Shown here: in pieces, positions 24,427 through 33,306 of the stretch | Position numbering within the stretch: the stretch's first letter is position 1 | Layout: each line of letters starts with the position of its first letter | NCBI GenBank assembly: GCA_026395475.1 | Contig: JAPLYQ010000142.1 | Span: 1-33,944, forward strand | Length of the DNA: 33,944 bases | Direction of reading: 5' to 3' | From: Candidatus Roizmanbacteria bacterium | GTDB taxonomy: Bacteria; Patescibacteriota; Microgenomatia; UBA1406; GWC2-37-13 | Made by a program: the position numbers and the translations under genes | The notes under the pieces: generated by a model | Databases searched by the model: none | Seen by the model: only the letters and a program-made list of their open reading frames with translations | Told to the model about the DNA's origin: nothing

Positions 24427-27400
24427 ACGATTTACAGCAACTAATAACCCAAACAAGTATTTCTCAGAGAACTGGGACGATACAATAACTGTACAAGAGT
24501 TACCAGAACATATTCAAGGAGCTGGGTGCTTTGGTAAAGGTACACTTGTACTTACAGCACATGGGTATAAAGCAATTGACCAGCTTACACTTATGGATAA
24601 AATTCTAAGTTATGATAGAGCGGGTGTAATTGAGTTTGCTAGGATTGCACAAATACATAAGCATACTAAAAAAGAGTTTAGTGATGATTTATACTTTATA
24701 AGTCGCAACACTGGGGTTATTTGGCCTAAAGGTATAACAGGGAATCATGCAGTCTATGATAAAGTTACAAATAACCATAAGCCAATTAGGGATTTTGCAG
24801 TTGGGGACGTTCTTGTCGATAATTTTAACAATGAAATTCCTATAACTGAAATAACTATTGTTCCTTATGAAGAATTAGCAGAAGATTTTTGTGTTTATAA
24901 CTTAACAGTTGGTTTAGCACATACCTATATTTGTGGCAATCCTAAAGCATGGATACGGGTACACAATGGAGGCCCAGGTAAAAGTGGAGTTGTTCCGCAA
25001 GGAGTTGAAGCTCCTAACACACTTCAAAGTAGTTCTGTAGCTTACGTGCTTGACCTTATATCGCATGGCCCTATAGTTGGTATTGCGGGAGGTACAGATA
25101 TACAAAAAGGCATTTATTTCAATAATACTCCTCTTAAAAGTCCTCAGGGACAATCTAATTTCACAGGCTACTTCCTCGAAAGCGGGGTATATACACCAGT
25201 TACACCTCATATTGCAGCAACTACAGGGACTCCAGACCAACCAGTTTTATCTGGCTTTTCAGATGTTGAAACTACAGTTTATGCAGAAAATCGTGTAATT
25301 AGTTACAGTTCTCCAGTTATAGTTACTATTCCAGATACAGGTAAACAAGCTGTCAGAATTACACTTAATTTTGCTAATGGTCTTTGGAGTCAGGACTTTA
25401 AAACAGGGGACATTAATGGAGCTTCTGTTAATTTTACTATATACACAAAATCTGCTACAAGTTCTATATGGACTCCCGCAGCTACAGGGCCATTAAAGGG
25501 TAAAACAACTTCTGCCTATATGGTGGATTACCTTGTATCGGCTCCTAATGAATGTTTAGCACAACCTAACTTAGGATGGGCTATTAAAATAGTACGTCAC
25601 GACTTAGACGATGAAATTGGTTCTCACACAAGATCAACTACAGCTTTTTATCTATTTAGCGTAGTTGAAATAGCTTATTTAACTGAAACTTATCCTAATA
25701 TGGCTGTAGTAGGGCTACAAGTACCGGCTATTGCTGTTAATAATAGTATACCTACCCGAGGTTATCTTGTTACAGGTTTAATAGTACAAGTTCCATCTAA
25801 CTATGATACAGTTCAGCGCTTATACAATGGAAGCAGAAGTATTGCTAGTTTTGGTATTGATGGGAGTACACATACTTATGATGGCGGTATTAATACTGGC
25901 ACTACGCAAGGTTACTGGGACAAGAGTTTTAAGTGGGCGTGGACAGATAACCCTGCATGGATATTATACAATCTTGTAACTAACAATGAGTATGGTCTTG
26001 GAGATTACCTAGGGGTAACTGTAGATGTGGATGTTTGGTCTTTCTATGAAGCTTCTTTGTTTAATGATTGTACTTCTTGGAGCCCAGTTACACAACAATA
26101 TAGTAAGAAATTAATAGCTAATGGAAGTTCAAGTTCTTTAGCTGTCACTAGTATAGGTGTATACGGAACATCTACTGCTCCAGTAACAACGGCTTATGTT
26201 GTAGTACCAGGACACTCTATTAACGTAGGAGATAATATTACTACGTCTGGGGTTACAGGTACATACGCTTCGTTACTAAATGGAACTTTTGGTGTAGCTA
26301 GTGTTATAGATAGAAACAATATAACTATTAATATTCCAAGCACAACAGTTACAACAACAGTAACAAACAGCGGAATTACCTTAATAGATAACTCAACGGC
26401 TGGTTTTGAGCATAGATTTATCTTCAACATGCCAATAACTGCACAACAAGATGCGTGGCAGTTACTTCAAGCTATTGCTGGTAGTATGTGGGGTATTTTA
26501 ACAACTGTAAATGGCAAGATAACCCTATTACAAGATAGACCTAAAACAGTTTCTCGTATATTTAATACTAGCAATGTGATAAATGGATTATTCACCTACT
26601 CGGGTACGGAAATAACTACGCGTACAACTGCAATTAATGTAACTTTTAATGATAAGAATAACTTATATCAACCAAAAACTATAAGTGAATGGGACAATAC
26701 TAATGTTGCTTTATACGGGTATATTCCTAACGATATAGTTGCAGTTGGATGTGTAGATGAAAGTCAAGCACGTAGACAAGCCAAATTTGCACTTAATACT
26801 GCCCTTTACCAACCTGAAATATGTGTATTTGGTCTTGGACTTAATATTATTGACCTAAGTATTGGTGATCGTATAGGTACGCAAGATAACTTTAAAGTAC
26901 GTCCTGCCTCACAATTCATAAGTGGTCGTGTTGTAAGTGCTTCAGGCATAGGTACAAATACAGTTACTTTCTCTTTAGATCGGACAATTACCTTACTTAA
27001 AGGAACTTATGCATTTGGTGTAGCTGCTCCTGATGGTTACGGTGTATTACAACCCGATGGAAGCACTGCTATAGAATCCTACATCTTTAATGGAACTATA
27101 ACAACGCCTACTTCCTCAACTGTAAGTAGTGATACCTCTGTTGTAATTGTACATTTTGATTCTCCATTACCTACATGTTCAACTAACTATGTTAACATTG
27201 AATTTTATTCTTACTGTGAGGCAAGCGGTGACCATATAGACTGGTGGACAGTACAATCTATAAGTGAATCAGCGAAAGGACAATATAACTTAACTTGTAT
27301 TAGCTATAACCCAGATAAATGGGGGCAGATAGAAAATGATTTGCATTTTACCCCTATACTTCCTCCAAGCGGGCTTTTACAAAACCAATTACCTAAACCA

Positions 27401-29845
27401 GGAACTATAAGTTTCTTACCAGTATTTTCAAATAATACAACTTCAGTTGCTAACTCATTATACGTATCTTGGGAATGGGACGGTACAGCTATAAAAGATC
27501 AAGTTACTTTTAACTTAAGCTGGAAAGTGGATTATGAAAACTGGGTAACGATTAAAAATATTGCGTTACCAACTTACCAGATTAAAAATGCAATTCCAGG
27601 TATCTACACAGTTGTTGTAACTGCGGTAAATATTGCAGGTATTAATTCCCCACAAGCACAGAACAGTTACAATTACTATACAACCTCAACAAATCTTAAC
27701 CCAATTACGGTTGATGCTGGAAGTTTAACTGCTACTAATGCAAATGTAAATGGAACTTCTATAACTAAACCTGCTACTATTATAGGAACAGCAATAACTG
27801 TGCAGTCTATCGTGTCAGGTTCGCTTTATGTTATTGATAGTATTGGTTCAACGGGAAATACAACTGACTTTACCGTATTAGGTGCAAGTGCAAATACAAT
27901 AGGAACTCAATTTACTGCAACAAGCACTTATTCAGGAACTACAAATGGAACTATACGTCCTGTCACAGCTAATACCTCTACATGGGGAGATTCCTTTTGT
28001 TCTGGAACTGTAGGTTATAACTCACCTATCGCAGTGCAGTTTATTCCGAACGCGGCTACTGGAGAGTTTATTGTAGGTTTTGATACTCACACTAATGCTA
28101 GAACTAAAGCTAATTTTCTACTTGGCCTTTATTGCAATGCAGGCGTGCTTTACACAATTGAAAATGGTACCGTACACCCAAGTTCAGGAAATTATGGAAC
28201 CTATACAACTTTAGATGTATTAGAAGTTGTGTATAACGGTACAAGTATTGACTTTAGAAAAAATGGAGTTTCCTTCAGGAATCTTTCTTACACATTAACA
28301 GGAGTAAATGTACTTTACTTTAAGTCTATTTATTTAACACCAGGAATAGGTTTATCTAACCTAATACTGGGTACTTATGTAACTTCTTCTGAGTCTTCAA
28401 TACTTCCACCAACTAACTTAAGAGTTACTGGAACAACCGGAACAACTTTTGCCGAAAAAGACTTACATATTTCTTGGACAGAGAACCCTGCCAATTCTAC
28501 AGCTACAATAAAATCGTTTAATACTGGTGCAGGTTTAGGTTTACCAAATACAAACCAATTGCCATTAACAAGCACTACAGGACTTGTTTCTGGAGAAACT
28601 GTACAAGGGAATGGAGTACCTTTAAACACTACAATACTAAGTATTGCGAGTGGCGTAGTTACTCTTAGTAATAATTTAACTGTACAAGCTAGCGGAGATT
28701 ACTCGTTCAGTGTTCCAGTTAGTTCCTTATATGCTTATGTATTACGTATAATGGACTCTGGTAATATTAATATCTTAAAAGAGTTTGTAGTTTTCCCTGA
28801 TACAACTAATGTCGGAGGCACATTTGTTTACACTTATGGACAAAATACAGTAGACTATACTACACCAAGTAGGAATGTAAATGTACGTGTGTATGCTCAA
28901 GATACTTTAGGAAATATAAGTTCAACATATATCTATGCTACTTTTTCAAATGCTCAAGCTGGAGGAGTTACTTCTTTTGAGATATTAACTTTATTAGACG
29001 GGGTGTCTATAAACATAACTCCTAACTCAACAGATAATGATGTAGCAGGGTTTAAAGTTTATAGAAACTTAACTTCTTCTTTCACAAAAGATAGTTCTAC
29101 AGAAATATATGATGGTACAAGTCCTAATGTTACTTTAACAACTCCAGATAATAGCAATACTTATTATTATTCAGTTGCAGAATATGACTCTTTTGATAAA
29201 ACTGGTTTAGCTTTTGCTTCTGAGCAAAGTGCAATTAGTATTGGTACAACTGCAATCCAGTGGGGCTTAAAAGATATTGTATTTACACAAAATACAAGTA
29301 CAAATGTTATTAGTTGGACATCTGGGACTATATATAAAAATGGAGATGCTTACAGTATAAGTTCTGGTACTGCTACTTGGACAACAGGCATTTTATACAT
29401 CTACTACACTGGAAGCGGAAGTACATTAAGTACCACAACTGCTACGGCTACGGCTGTGGGAATAGGAAATTACCCTCTTGCAACTTATGATAGTACAAAC
29501 CATTTACGCGGGGGAGATGGAAGTGCATTTATATCTGGTAGCCAGATACTTGCTGCTACAGTAGGTACAAGTCAATTAATTGCGGGGGCTGTAACTGCTG
29601 ATAAGATACTTGCAGGTGAAGTAACAGCAGATAAACTATACTCGGACGTATTACAATCTACAAGCTATAATGCAACAGCTAAAACAGGTTGGAAAGCTGA
29701 TAGAAGTGGAAATATAATTAGTTATGGGGCTTTAACTATTGCAAGTTCAGGTACAGGTAATGCACGTATGGAAAATAATGGGGACAGTATCAAGATATAT
29801 GATAGTGCTGGAACTATACGTATTAAAATAGGTAATTTAGCATGA
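24413..29845 (+). CDS. Tip attachment/central fiber protein gpJ-like with N-terminal Hint domain, FN3-like and inserted beta modules
   Basis: 1810 aa; VLDLISHGPIVGIAGG, SPVIVTIPDTGKQAVRITLNF, VVGLQVPAIAVNNSIPTRGYLVTGLIVQVPSNYD, WAWTDNPAWILYNLVTNNEYGLGDYLG match the lambda gpJ core; GTG start. Confidence 0.9.
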   Translation: MSNIKRFTATNNPNKYFSENWDDTITVQELPEHIQGAGCFGKGTLVLTAHGYKAIDQLTLMDKILSYDRAGVIEFARIAQIHKHTKKEFSDDLYFISRNTGVIWPKGITGNHAVYDKVTNNHKPIRDFAVGDVLVDNFNNEIPITEITIVPYEELAEDFCVYNLTVGLAHTYICGNPKAWIRVHNGGPGKSGVVPQGVEAPNTLQSSSVAYVLDLISHGPIVGIAGGTDIQKGIYFNNTPLKSPQGQSNFTGYFLESGVYTPVTPHIAATTGTPDQPVLSGFSDVETTVYAENRVISYSSPVIVTIPDTGKQAVRITLNFANGLWSQDFKTGDINGASVNFTIYTKSATSSIWTPAATGPLKGKTTSAYMVDYLVSAPNECLAQPNLGWAIKIVRHDLDDEIGSHTRSTTAFYLFSVVEIAYLTETYPNMAVVGLQVPAIAVNNSIPTRGYLVTGLIVQVPSNYDTVQRLYNGSRSIASFGIDGSTHTYDGGINTGTTQGYWDKSFKWAWTDNPAWILYNLVTNNEYGLGDYLGVTVDVDVWSFYEASLFNDCTSWSPVTQQYSKKLIANGSSSSLAVTSIGVYGTSTAPVTTAYVVVPGHSINVGDNITTSGVTGTYASLLNGTFGVASVIDRNNITINIPSTTVTTTVTNSGITLIDNSTAGFEHRFIFNMPITAQQDAWQLLQAIAGSMWGILTTVNGKITLLQDRPKTVSRIFNTSNVINGLFTYSGTEITTRTTAINVTFNDKNNLYQPKTISEWDNTNVALYGYIPNDIVAVGCVDESQARRQAKFALNTALYQPEICVFGLGLNIIDLSIGDRIGTQDNFKVRPASQFISGRVVSASGIGTNTVTFSLDRTITLLKGTYAFGVAAPDGYGVLQPDGSTAIESYIFNGTITTPTSSTVSSDTSVVIVHFDSPLPTCSTNYVNIEFYSYCEASGDHIDWWTVQSISESAKGQYNLTCISYNPDKWGQIENDLHFTPILPPSGLLQNQLPKPGTISFLPVFSNNTTSVANSLYVSWEWDGTAIKDQVTFNLSWKVDYENWVTIKNIALPTYQIKNAIPGIYTVVVTAVNIAGINSPQAQNSYNYYTTSTNLNPITVDAGSLTATNANVNGTSITKPATIIGTAITVQSIVSGSLYVIDSIGSTGNTTDFTVLGASANTIGTQFTATSTYSGTTNGTIRPVTANTSTWGDSFCSGTVGYNSPIAVQFIPNAATGEFIVGFDTHTNARTKANFLLGLYCNAGVLYTIENGTVHPSSGNYGTYTTLDVLEVVYNGTSIDFRKNGVSFRNLSYTLTGVNVLYFKSIYLTPGIGLSNLILGTYVTSSESSILPPTNLRVTGTTGTTFAEKDLHISWTENPANSTATIKSFNTGAGLGLPNTNQLPLTSTTGLVSGETVQGNGVPLNTTILSIASGVVTLSNNLTVQASGDYSFSVPVSSLYAYVLRIMDSGNINILKEFVVFPDTTNVGGTFVYTYGQNTVDYTTPSRNVNVRVYAQDTLGNISSTYIYATFSNAQAGGVTSFEILTLLDGVSINITPNSTDNDVAGFKVYRNLTSSFTKDSSTEIYDGTSPNVTLTTPDNSNTYYYSVAEYDSFDKTGLAFASEQSAISIGTTAIQWGLKDIVFTQNTSTNVISWTSGTIYKNGDAYSISSGTATWTTGILYIYYTGSGSTLSTTTATATAVGIGNYPLATYDSTNHLRGGDGSAFISGSQILAATVGTSQLIAGAVTADKILAGEVTADKLYSDVLQSTSYNATAKTGWKADRSGNIISYGALTIASSGTGNARMENNGDSIKIYDSAGTIRIKIGNLA
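24527..24967 (+). other. Hint (intein/BIL-like) domain within gpJ, C39-N185
   Basis: CFGKGTLVLTAHGYKAIDQL (block A), ITGNHAVYD (block B, TxxH), VYNLTVGLAHTYICGNPKAWIRVHN|GG (blocks F/G). No endonuclease insert (147 aa). Confidence 0.82.
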
Positions 29846-30441
29846 CATATGGCTTTCAAATGTTTAATGCAGACGGTGTTAAGACTTTTGATAATAATGA
29901 CCGTATAATTAAACTAGTAGATACTTTAGCTTTCTATAGTACAGCTAGTTTTAATGCAAACATTTATGATGAACTAGAGCCTGCTGCTTACTCAGGTTTA
30001 ACTATAGCTACGGATACAAGTTATGATTTGCCAAATCTCATATCACTAGGAGGGCCAATTTATGTCGCAAAACCTTTGCTCTATCAACGATATTCTTTAG
30101 ATATTTCAGCATATAATAACCCAGATCAAGATATCATAGGTATAGTTAAAGATGATAGTAATTACGTATACTCTTATACAATAACAGCAGATTCAGCAGG
30201 GACAAATACTTGCTGGATTCCTGATAGACCTTCTAGCTTTTGTGTAACAAGCACAGACGGGAATACCTTATATTTATACTTAGGAGGTTCCTTGGTAATT
30301 CCGTATCAATTAACACCTGCTACAAATACAACTTTACCTTCTGACTCTCTTGCAGCAGATATATACCAAACATGGAGTAGTGGTACACATTCTCGTTACA
30401 TTAATGCTCCTTCAGTAACTATAAATCTATACGAATACTAA
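29842..30441 (+). CDS. DUF6453-like tail-associated protein, copy 1
   Basis: 199 aa; MTYGFQMFNADGVKTFDNNDRI N-terminus; ATGA overlap with gpJ. Confidence 0.5.
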   Translation: MTYGFQMFNADGVKTFDNNDRIIKLVDTLAFYSTASFNANIYDELEPAAYSGLTIATDTSYDLPNLISLGGPIYVAKPLLYQRYSLDISAYNNPDQDIIGIVKDDSNYVYSYTITADSAGTNTCWIPDRPSSFCVTSTDGNTLYLYLGGSLVIPYQLTPATNTTLPSDSLAADIYQTWSSGTHSRYINAPSVTINLYEY

Positions 30442-31106
30442 TGACATACGGAATACAGTTCTATAATGAAAATGGTAAACTTATATTTACAGAAAATCCT
30501 GTAATGTATGCTATTAAGTATCCTTCGCTCGGTACTTCAGGCACAGTTTCTAAAGCTACTTTACTTTCTGAGGCTATAAGTGCAAGTTCTGTAGGTATTC
30601 CAGGTATCTGGGGAATACGTGCTAATAGTTCTGGGGCTTCAGTTTATTTTAACTTAAATGATAATACTTATTATGCTAGTGACCATGCTACTGGAGGCAA
30701 ATTAGATTTAATCTTAATGCAAACGTCTACCAATCTACCTGCACCAACTTCAGGATATGGTATGTATATTAAGCATACAAGTACAAGCGATACTTTATTT
30801 TACTCAGATAGCTTATACCCAACAGAAGGATTTATTGGTGTTGTAGAGTATGGACTAACTTCAACTACCTATACAGACAGTATTATTAACGCGCGTTCAG
30901 AACTTAAAAGATATATTTTGCTTCCCTCATTAAGTGTAGCTGTGTACAATAGAACTTTATCAGGAGATACAAATGTACGTATGGTCACTTTTACAGATAA
31001 CGGCTCTACTTTTACGCTAGGACTTGAACAGATTGCTATTGCAGCGGGCGGAAGTTATAACTATACGACTACAAGACCTGTGTTTATAAATATCGTACAG
31101 GTTTAA
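30441..31106 (+). CDS. DUF6453-like tail-associated protein, copy 2
   Basis: 221 aa; MTYGIQFYNENGKLIFTENPVM N-terminus similar to the preceding gene; TAATG overlap. Confidence 0.5.
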   Translation: MTYGIQFYNENGKLIFTENPVMYAIKYPSLGTSGTVSKATLLSEAISASSVGIPGIWGIRANSSGASVYFNLNDNTYYASDHATGGKLDLILMQTSTNLPAPTSGYGMYIKHTSTSDTLFYSDSLYPTEGFIGVVEYGLTSTTYTDSIINARSELKRYILLPSLSVAVYNRTLSGDTNVRMVTFTDNGSTFTLGLEQIAIAAGGSYNYTTTRPVFINIVQV

Positions 31107-31118
31107 GTTAATAATTAC

Positions 31119-31147
31119 TTGACAAAACTCGGTATTTATGTTATAAG
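31119..31147 (+). promoter_or_regulatory. Sigma70-type promoter upstream of the distal/lysis gene block
   Basis: TTGACA (31119-31124), 17-nt spacer, TATAAG (31142-31147). Confidence 0.65.
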
Positions 31148-31152
31148 TAACT

Positions 31153-31190
31153 TGTCCTTTAATAAGGACATTATCTTATTATGTAATAAG
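31153..31190 (+). promoter_or_regulatory. Two tandem leader hairpins
   Basis: TGTCCTT-TAAT-AAGGACA (31153-31170) and CTTATTA-TG-TAATAAG (31175-31190), both perfect 7-bp arms. Confidence 0.5.
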
Positions 31191-31212
31191 GTTCTTCAAC
31201 CAGGAGATATTT

Positions 31213-31737
31213 ATGGCAGTAGAATCAAGTACAACTTCAGGTTCTGGAGTTGATTTAAATTCATTTGTAGCTGCTGCCTTAACTACTACTGTAACTATGG
31301 CTAAAGATGCTGCTGCAAGTAATGCAGTTGCCTTAATGCAACAACTTAATACTGTCAATACTAACTTGATGGAAACTAAGTTTGAACTTGCACAAGTTGT
31401 TAATAATGACGGAGATAAAACTCGTGCTGTTATTGCATCTTTAGCAGAAAGATTACCTACTGCAAGAGAATTAGACTTAGAACGTCAACTTGGGGTTGCT
31501 CAAGCCGCTAACCGCGAAACTACTTTAATGGGTGCGGTTCGTCAAGGCAATGTTGATGTTGTTAATAACATTAATGTTAATCAACAACAACAGCAACAAC
31601 AACAAGTTATCTCAAGTTTAACAGGTCAGTTACAACAATTGCTTGCTGAACAACGTGTTACCCAAGGTATCTTGAATATTGGGGGTGGTAGTGTGAGTGG
31701 CAATAGTCAAACTGCTGCAAATACCCGTGTTTCCTGA
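31213..31737 (+). CDS. Conserved-type phage protein of unknown function with poly-Gln tract and C-terminal ANTRVS
   Basis: 174 aa; DKTRAVIASL...RELDLERQLGVAQAANRE...NVNQQQQQQQQ...ILNIGGGSVSGNSQTAANTRVS; SD AGGAG. Confidence 0.6.
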   Translation: MAVESSTTSGSGVDLNSFVAAALTTTVTMAKDAAASNAVALMQQLNTVNTNLMETKFELAQVVNNDGDKTRAVIASLAERLPTARELDLERQLGVAQAANRETTLMGAVRQGNVDVVNNINVNQQQQQQQQVISSLTGQLQQLLAEQRVTQGILNIGGGSVSGNSQTAANTRVS

Positions 31738-31768
31738 TTGCTTGGAAGCAGACTAAAGGAATAAGTAA

Positions 31769-32206
31769 ATGAATCTTTCACTTGAGCAAATTGAACGTCA
31801 ACTACAAGAACTTCGTAACAACAAAGCTCCTGTCAACCTTCCATACATGCCGAATACACAAGTATTGCCTACTGAAATTGTAGAACAGCCTGTTTTGTCG
31901 GTGGAGGAGCTTAAAAATTTAATTCGTGAAGTAGTTGTACAAGAAATTTCTCTTGTGAAAGATTCTCTTATACCTATACAACAGGAAATAACTGTAGGTA
32001 AAGAAACAAACCCTAAATTAACTATGTTGGAAGCTATCGGACTTAGTTTAACTCCTGAAGAGCAAACTTGGCTGTTCCATATAGATAAACTTCAACATAT
32101 ACAAGATCATTTACCAATTTTCTTCCAAACTGAAGATGGTAAACTAGCAATACAATCATTTTTAATATATTATCAAGGTCAATTTAATGCAAACACCAGT
32201 GATTAA
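31769..32206 (+). CDS. Hypothetical protein
   Basis: 145 aa ORF with SD AAAGGAATAAG; coiled/acidic. Confidence 0.55.
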   Translation: MNLSLEQIERQLQELRNNKAPVNLPYMPNTQVLPTEIVEQPVLSVEELKNLIREVVVQEISLVKDSLIPIQQEITVGKETNPKLTMLEAIGLSLTPEEQTWLFHIDKLQHIQDHLPIFFQTEDGKLAIQSFLIYYQGQFNANTSD

Positions 32207-32441
32207 GGTAAAACACGTACTTATTATAAGTCAAGAAGCTGTAGATGCCTTATTTAAGATAGTTCAAGACGCTGTAAGCGCAACTTATCTTACAAAAGAG
32301 GAAGAAACTGTTGCAGTAGCTAAAGCAAAAGCAGATTTTGAGTCAATGCTTAACTTAATTGTACATAAATCGTTCAAAGCAGGACGCAAGATAGGTAAGA
32401 AACTGGGTACAAGTACATCTAAAGATGTAGCAATTTTATAA
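32187..32441 (+). CDS. Hypothetical protein
   Basis: 84 aa ORF overlapping the preceding stop; basic C-terminus. Confidence 0.5.
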   Translation: MQTPVIKVKHVLIISQEAVDALFKIVQDAVSATYLTKEEETVAVAKAKADFESMLNLIVHKSFKAGRKIGKKLGTSTSKDVAIL

Positions 32442-32450
32442 GGAGTAATT

Positions 32451-32711
32451 ATGTCTGAAAACACAGATTCAACTTCAACTTTATTTCTTGCTGGGGCTAG
32501 ACCTGCTGCAATGTGGGTAGGAGTTATTAGTTTACTGTACAGTGGAATTGGGATAAGTTTACTTTCATGGATTGCTTTGATCTTTGGACTTCCAACTGTC
32601 CCTGCATTTTCCGATGCAACTGCGGAGAATATTCTTTACGGGTTGCTTGGTCTTGGAGGTATGCGTACAGTTGAAAAACTTAAATCTGTACAAACTAATA
32701 AAATAGGCTAG
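32451..32711 (+). CDS. Holin, 3TM type
   Basis: 86 aa; ARPAAMWVGVISLLYSGIG...ENILYGLLGLGGMRTVEKLKSV typical of 3TM phage holins; adjacent to endolysin. Confidence 0.75.
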   Translation: MSENTDSTSTLFLAGARPAAMWVGVISLLYSGIGISLLSWIALIFGLPTVPAFSDATAENILYGLLGLGGMRTVEKLKSVQTNKIG

Positions 32712-32733
32712 TTCACATTAACTGGAGATAATT

Positions 32734-33306
32734 ATGCTAATTACGTCTGAACAACTGCATGAAATGATACCACATTCAACAGATAAGTTGATTTTACGTT
32801 ATCTTACACCTTTAAATAACGCAATGGAACAGTTCCAAATAAATACACCATTACGTATTGCAGCTTTTATAGCTCAAGTTGCACATGAAAGTTGTAGTTT
32901 AGTGTATTCTGAGGAGATTGCAAGTGGAAGTGCTTATGAAAAACGTGGTGACTTAGGTAATTTATTGCCAGAAGCACTTGCAGTTGCTCATGCTAACCAT
33001 AGTACAACTGGAAGATTCTACAAAGGGCGCAGTTTATTGCAAATTACAGGTTATAGTAACTACTTAGCGTGTAGTAAAGGTATTGATGTTGACTGTGTAA
33101 CTAATCCTAGAATACTTTCTGAGCCTGAATATGCTGCAAAGAGTGCTGCATGGTTTTGGAACATTCATAACTTAAATATCCTTGCGGATGTTGAGATGTT
33201 CGACAAGATAACACATGTAATTAATGGAGGTTACAATGGAAAAGCTGAACGAGATACAAATTATCGTCGTTGTAAGGAAGTCTTAGGTTGTAATGCGAAG
33301 AAATAA
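32734..33306 (+). CDS. Endolysin, GH19 (chitinase class I-like) family
   Basis: 190 aa; RIAAFIAQVAHESCSLVYSEE, RFYKGRSLLQITGYSNY, AAWFWNIHNLN, ITHVINGGYNGKAER. Confidence 0.85.
   Translation: MLITSEQLHEMIPHSTDKLILRYLTPLNNAMEQFQINTPLRIAAFIAQVAHESCSLVYSEEIASGSAYEKRGDLGNLLPEALAVAHANHSTTGRFYKGRSLLQITGYSNYLACSKGIDVDCVTNPRILSEPEYAAKSAAWFWNIHNLNILADVEMFDKITHVINGGYNGKAERDTNYRRCKEVLGCNAKK

Noticed and set aside
24527-24967. Full splicing intein with homing endonuclease in gpJ
   Set aside because: Hint region is only 147 aa without a LAGLIDADG/HNH segment, and the +1 residue is Gly, so splicing/homing is not supported.
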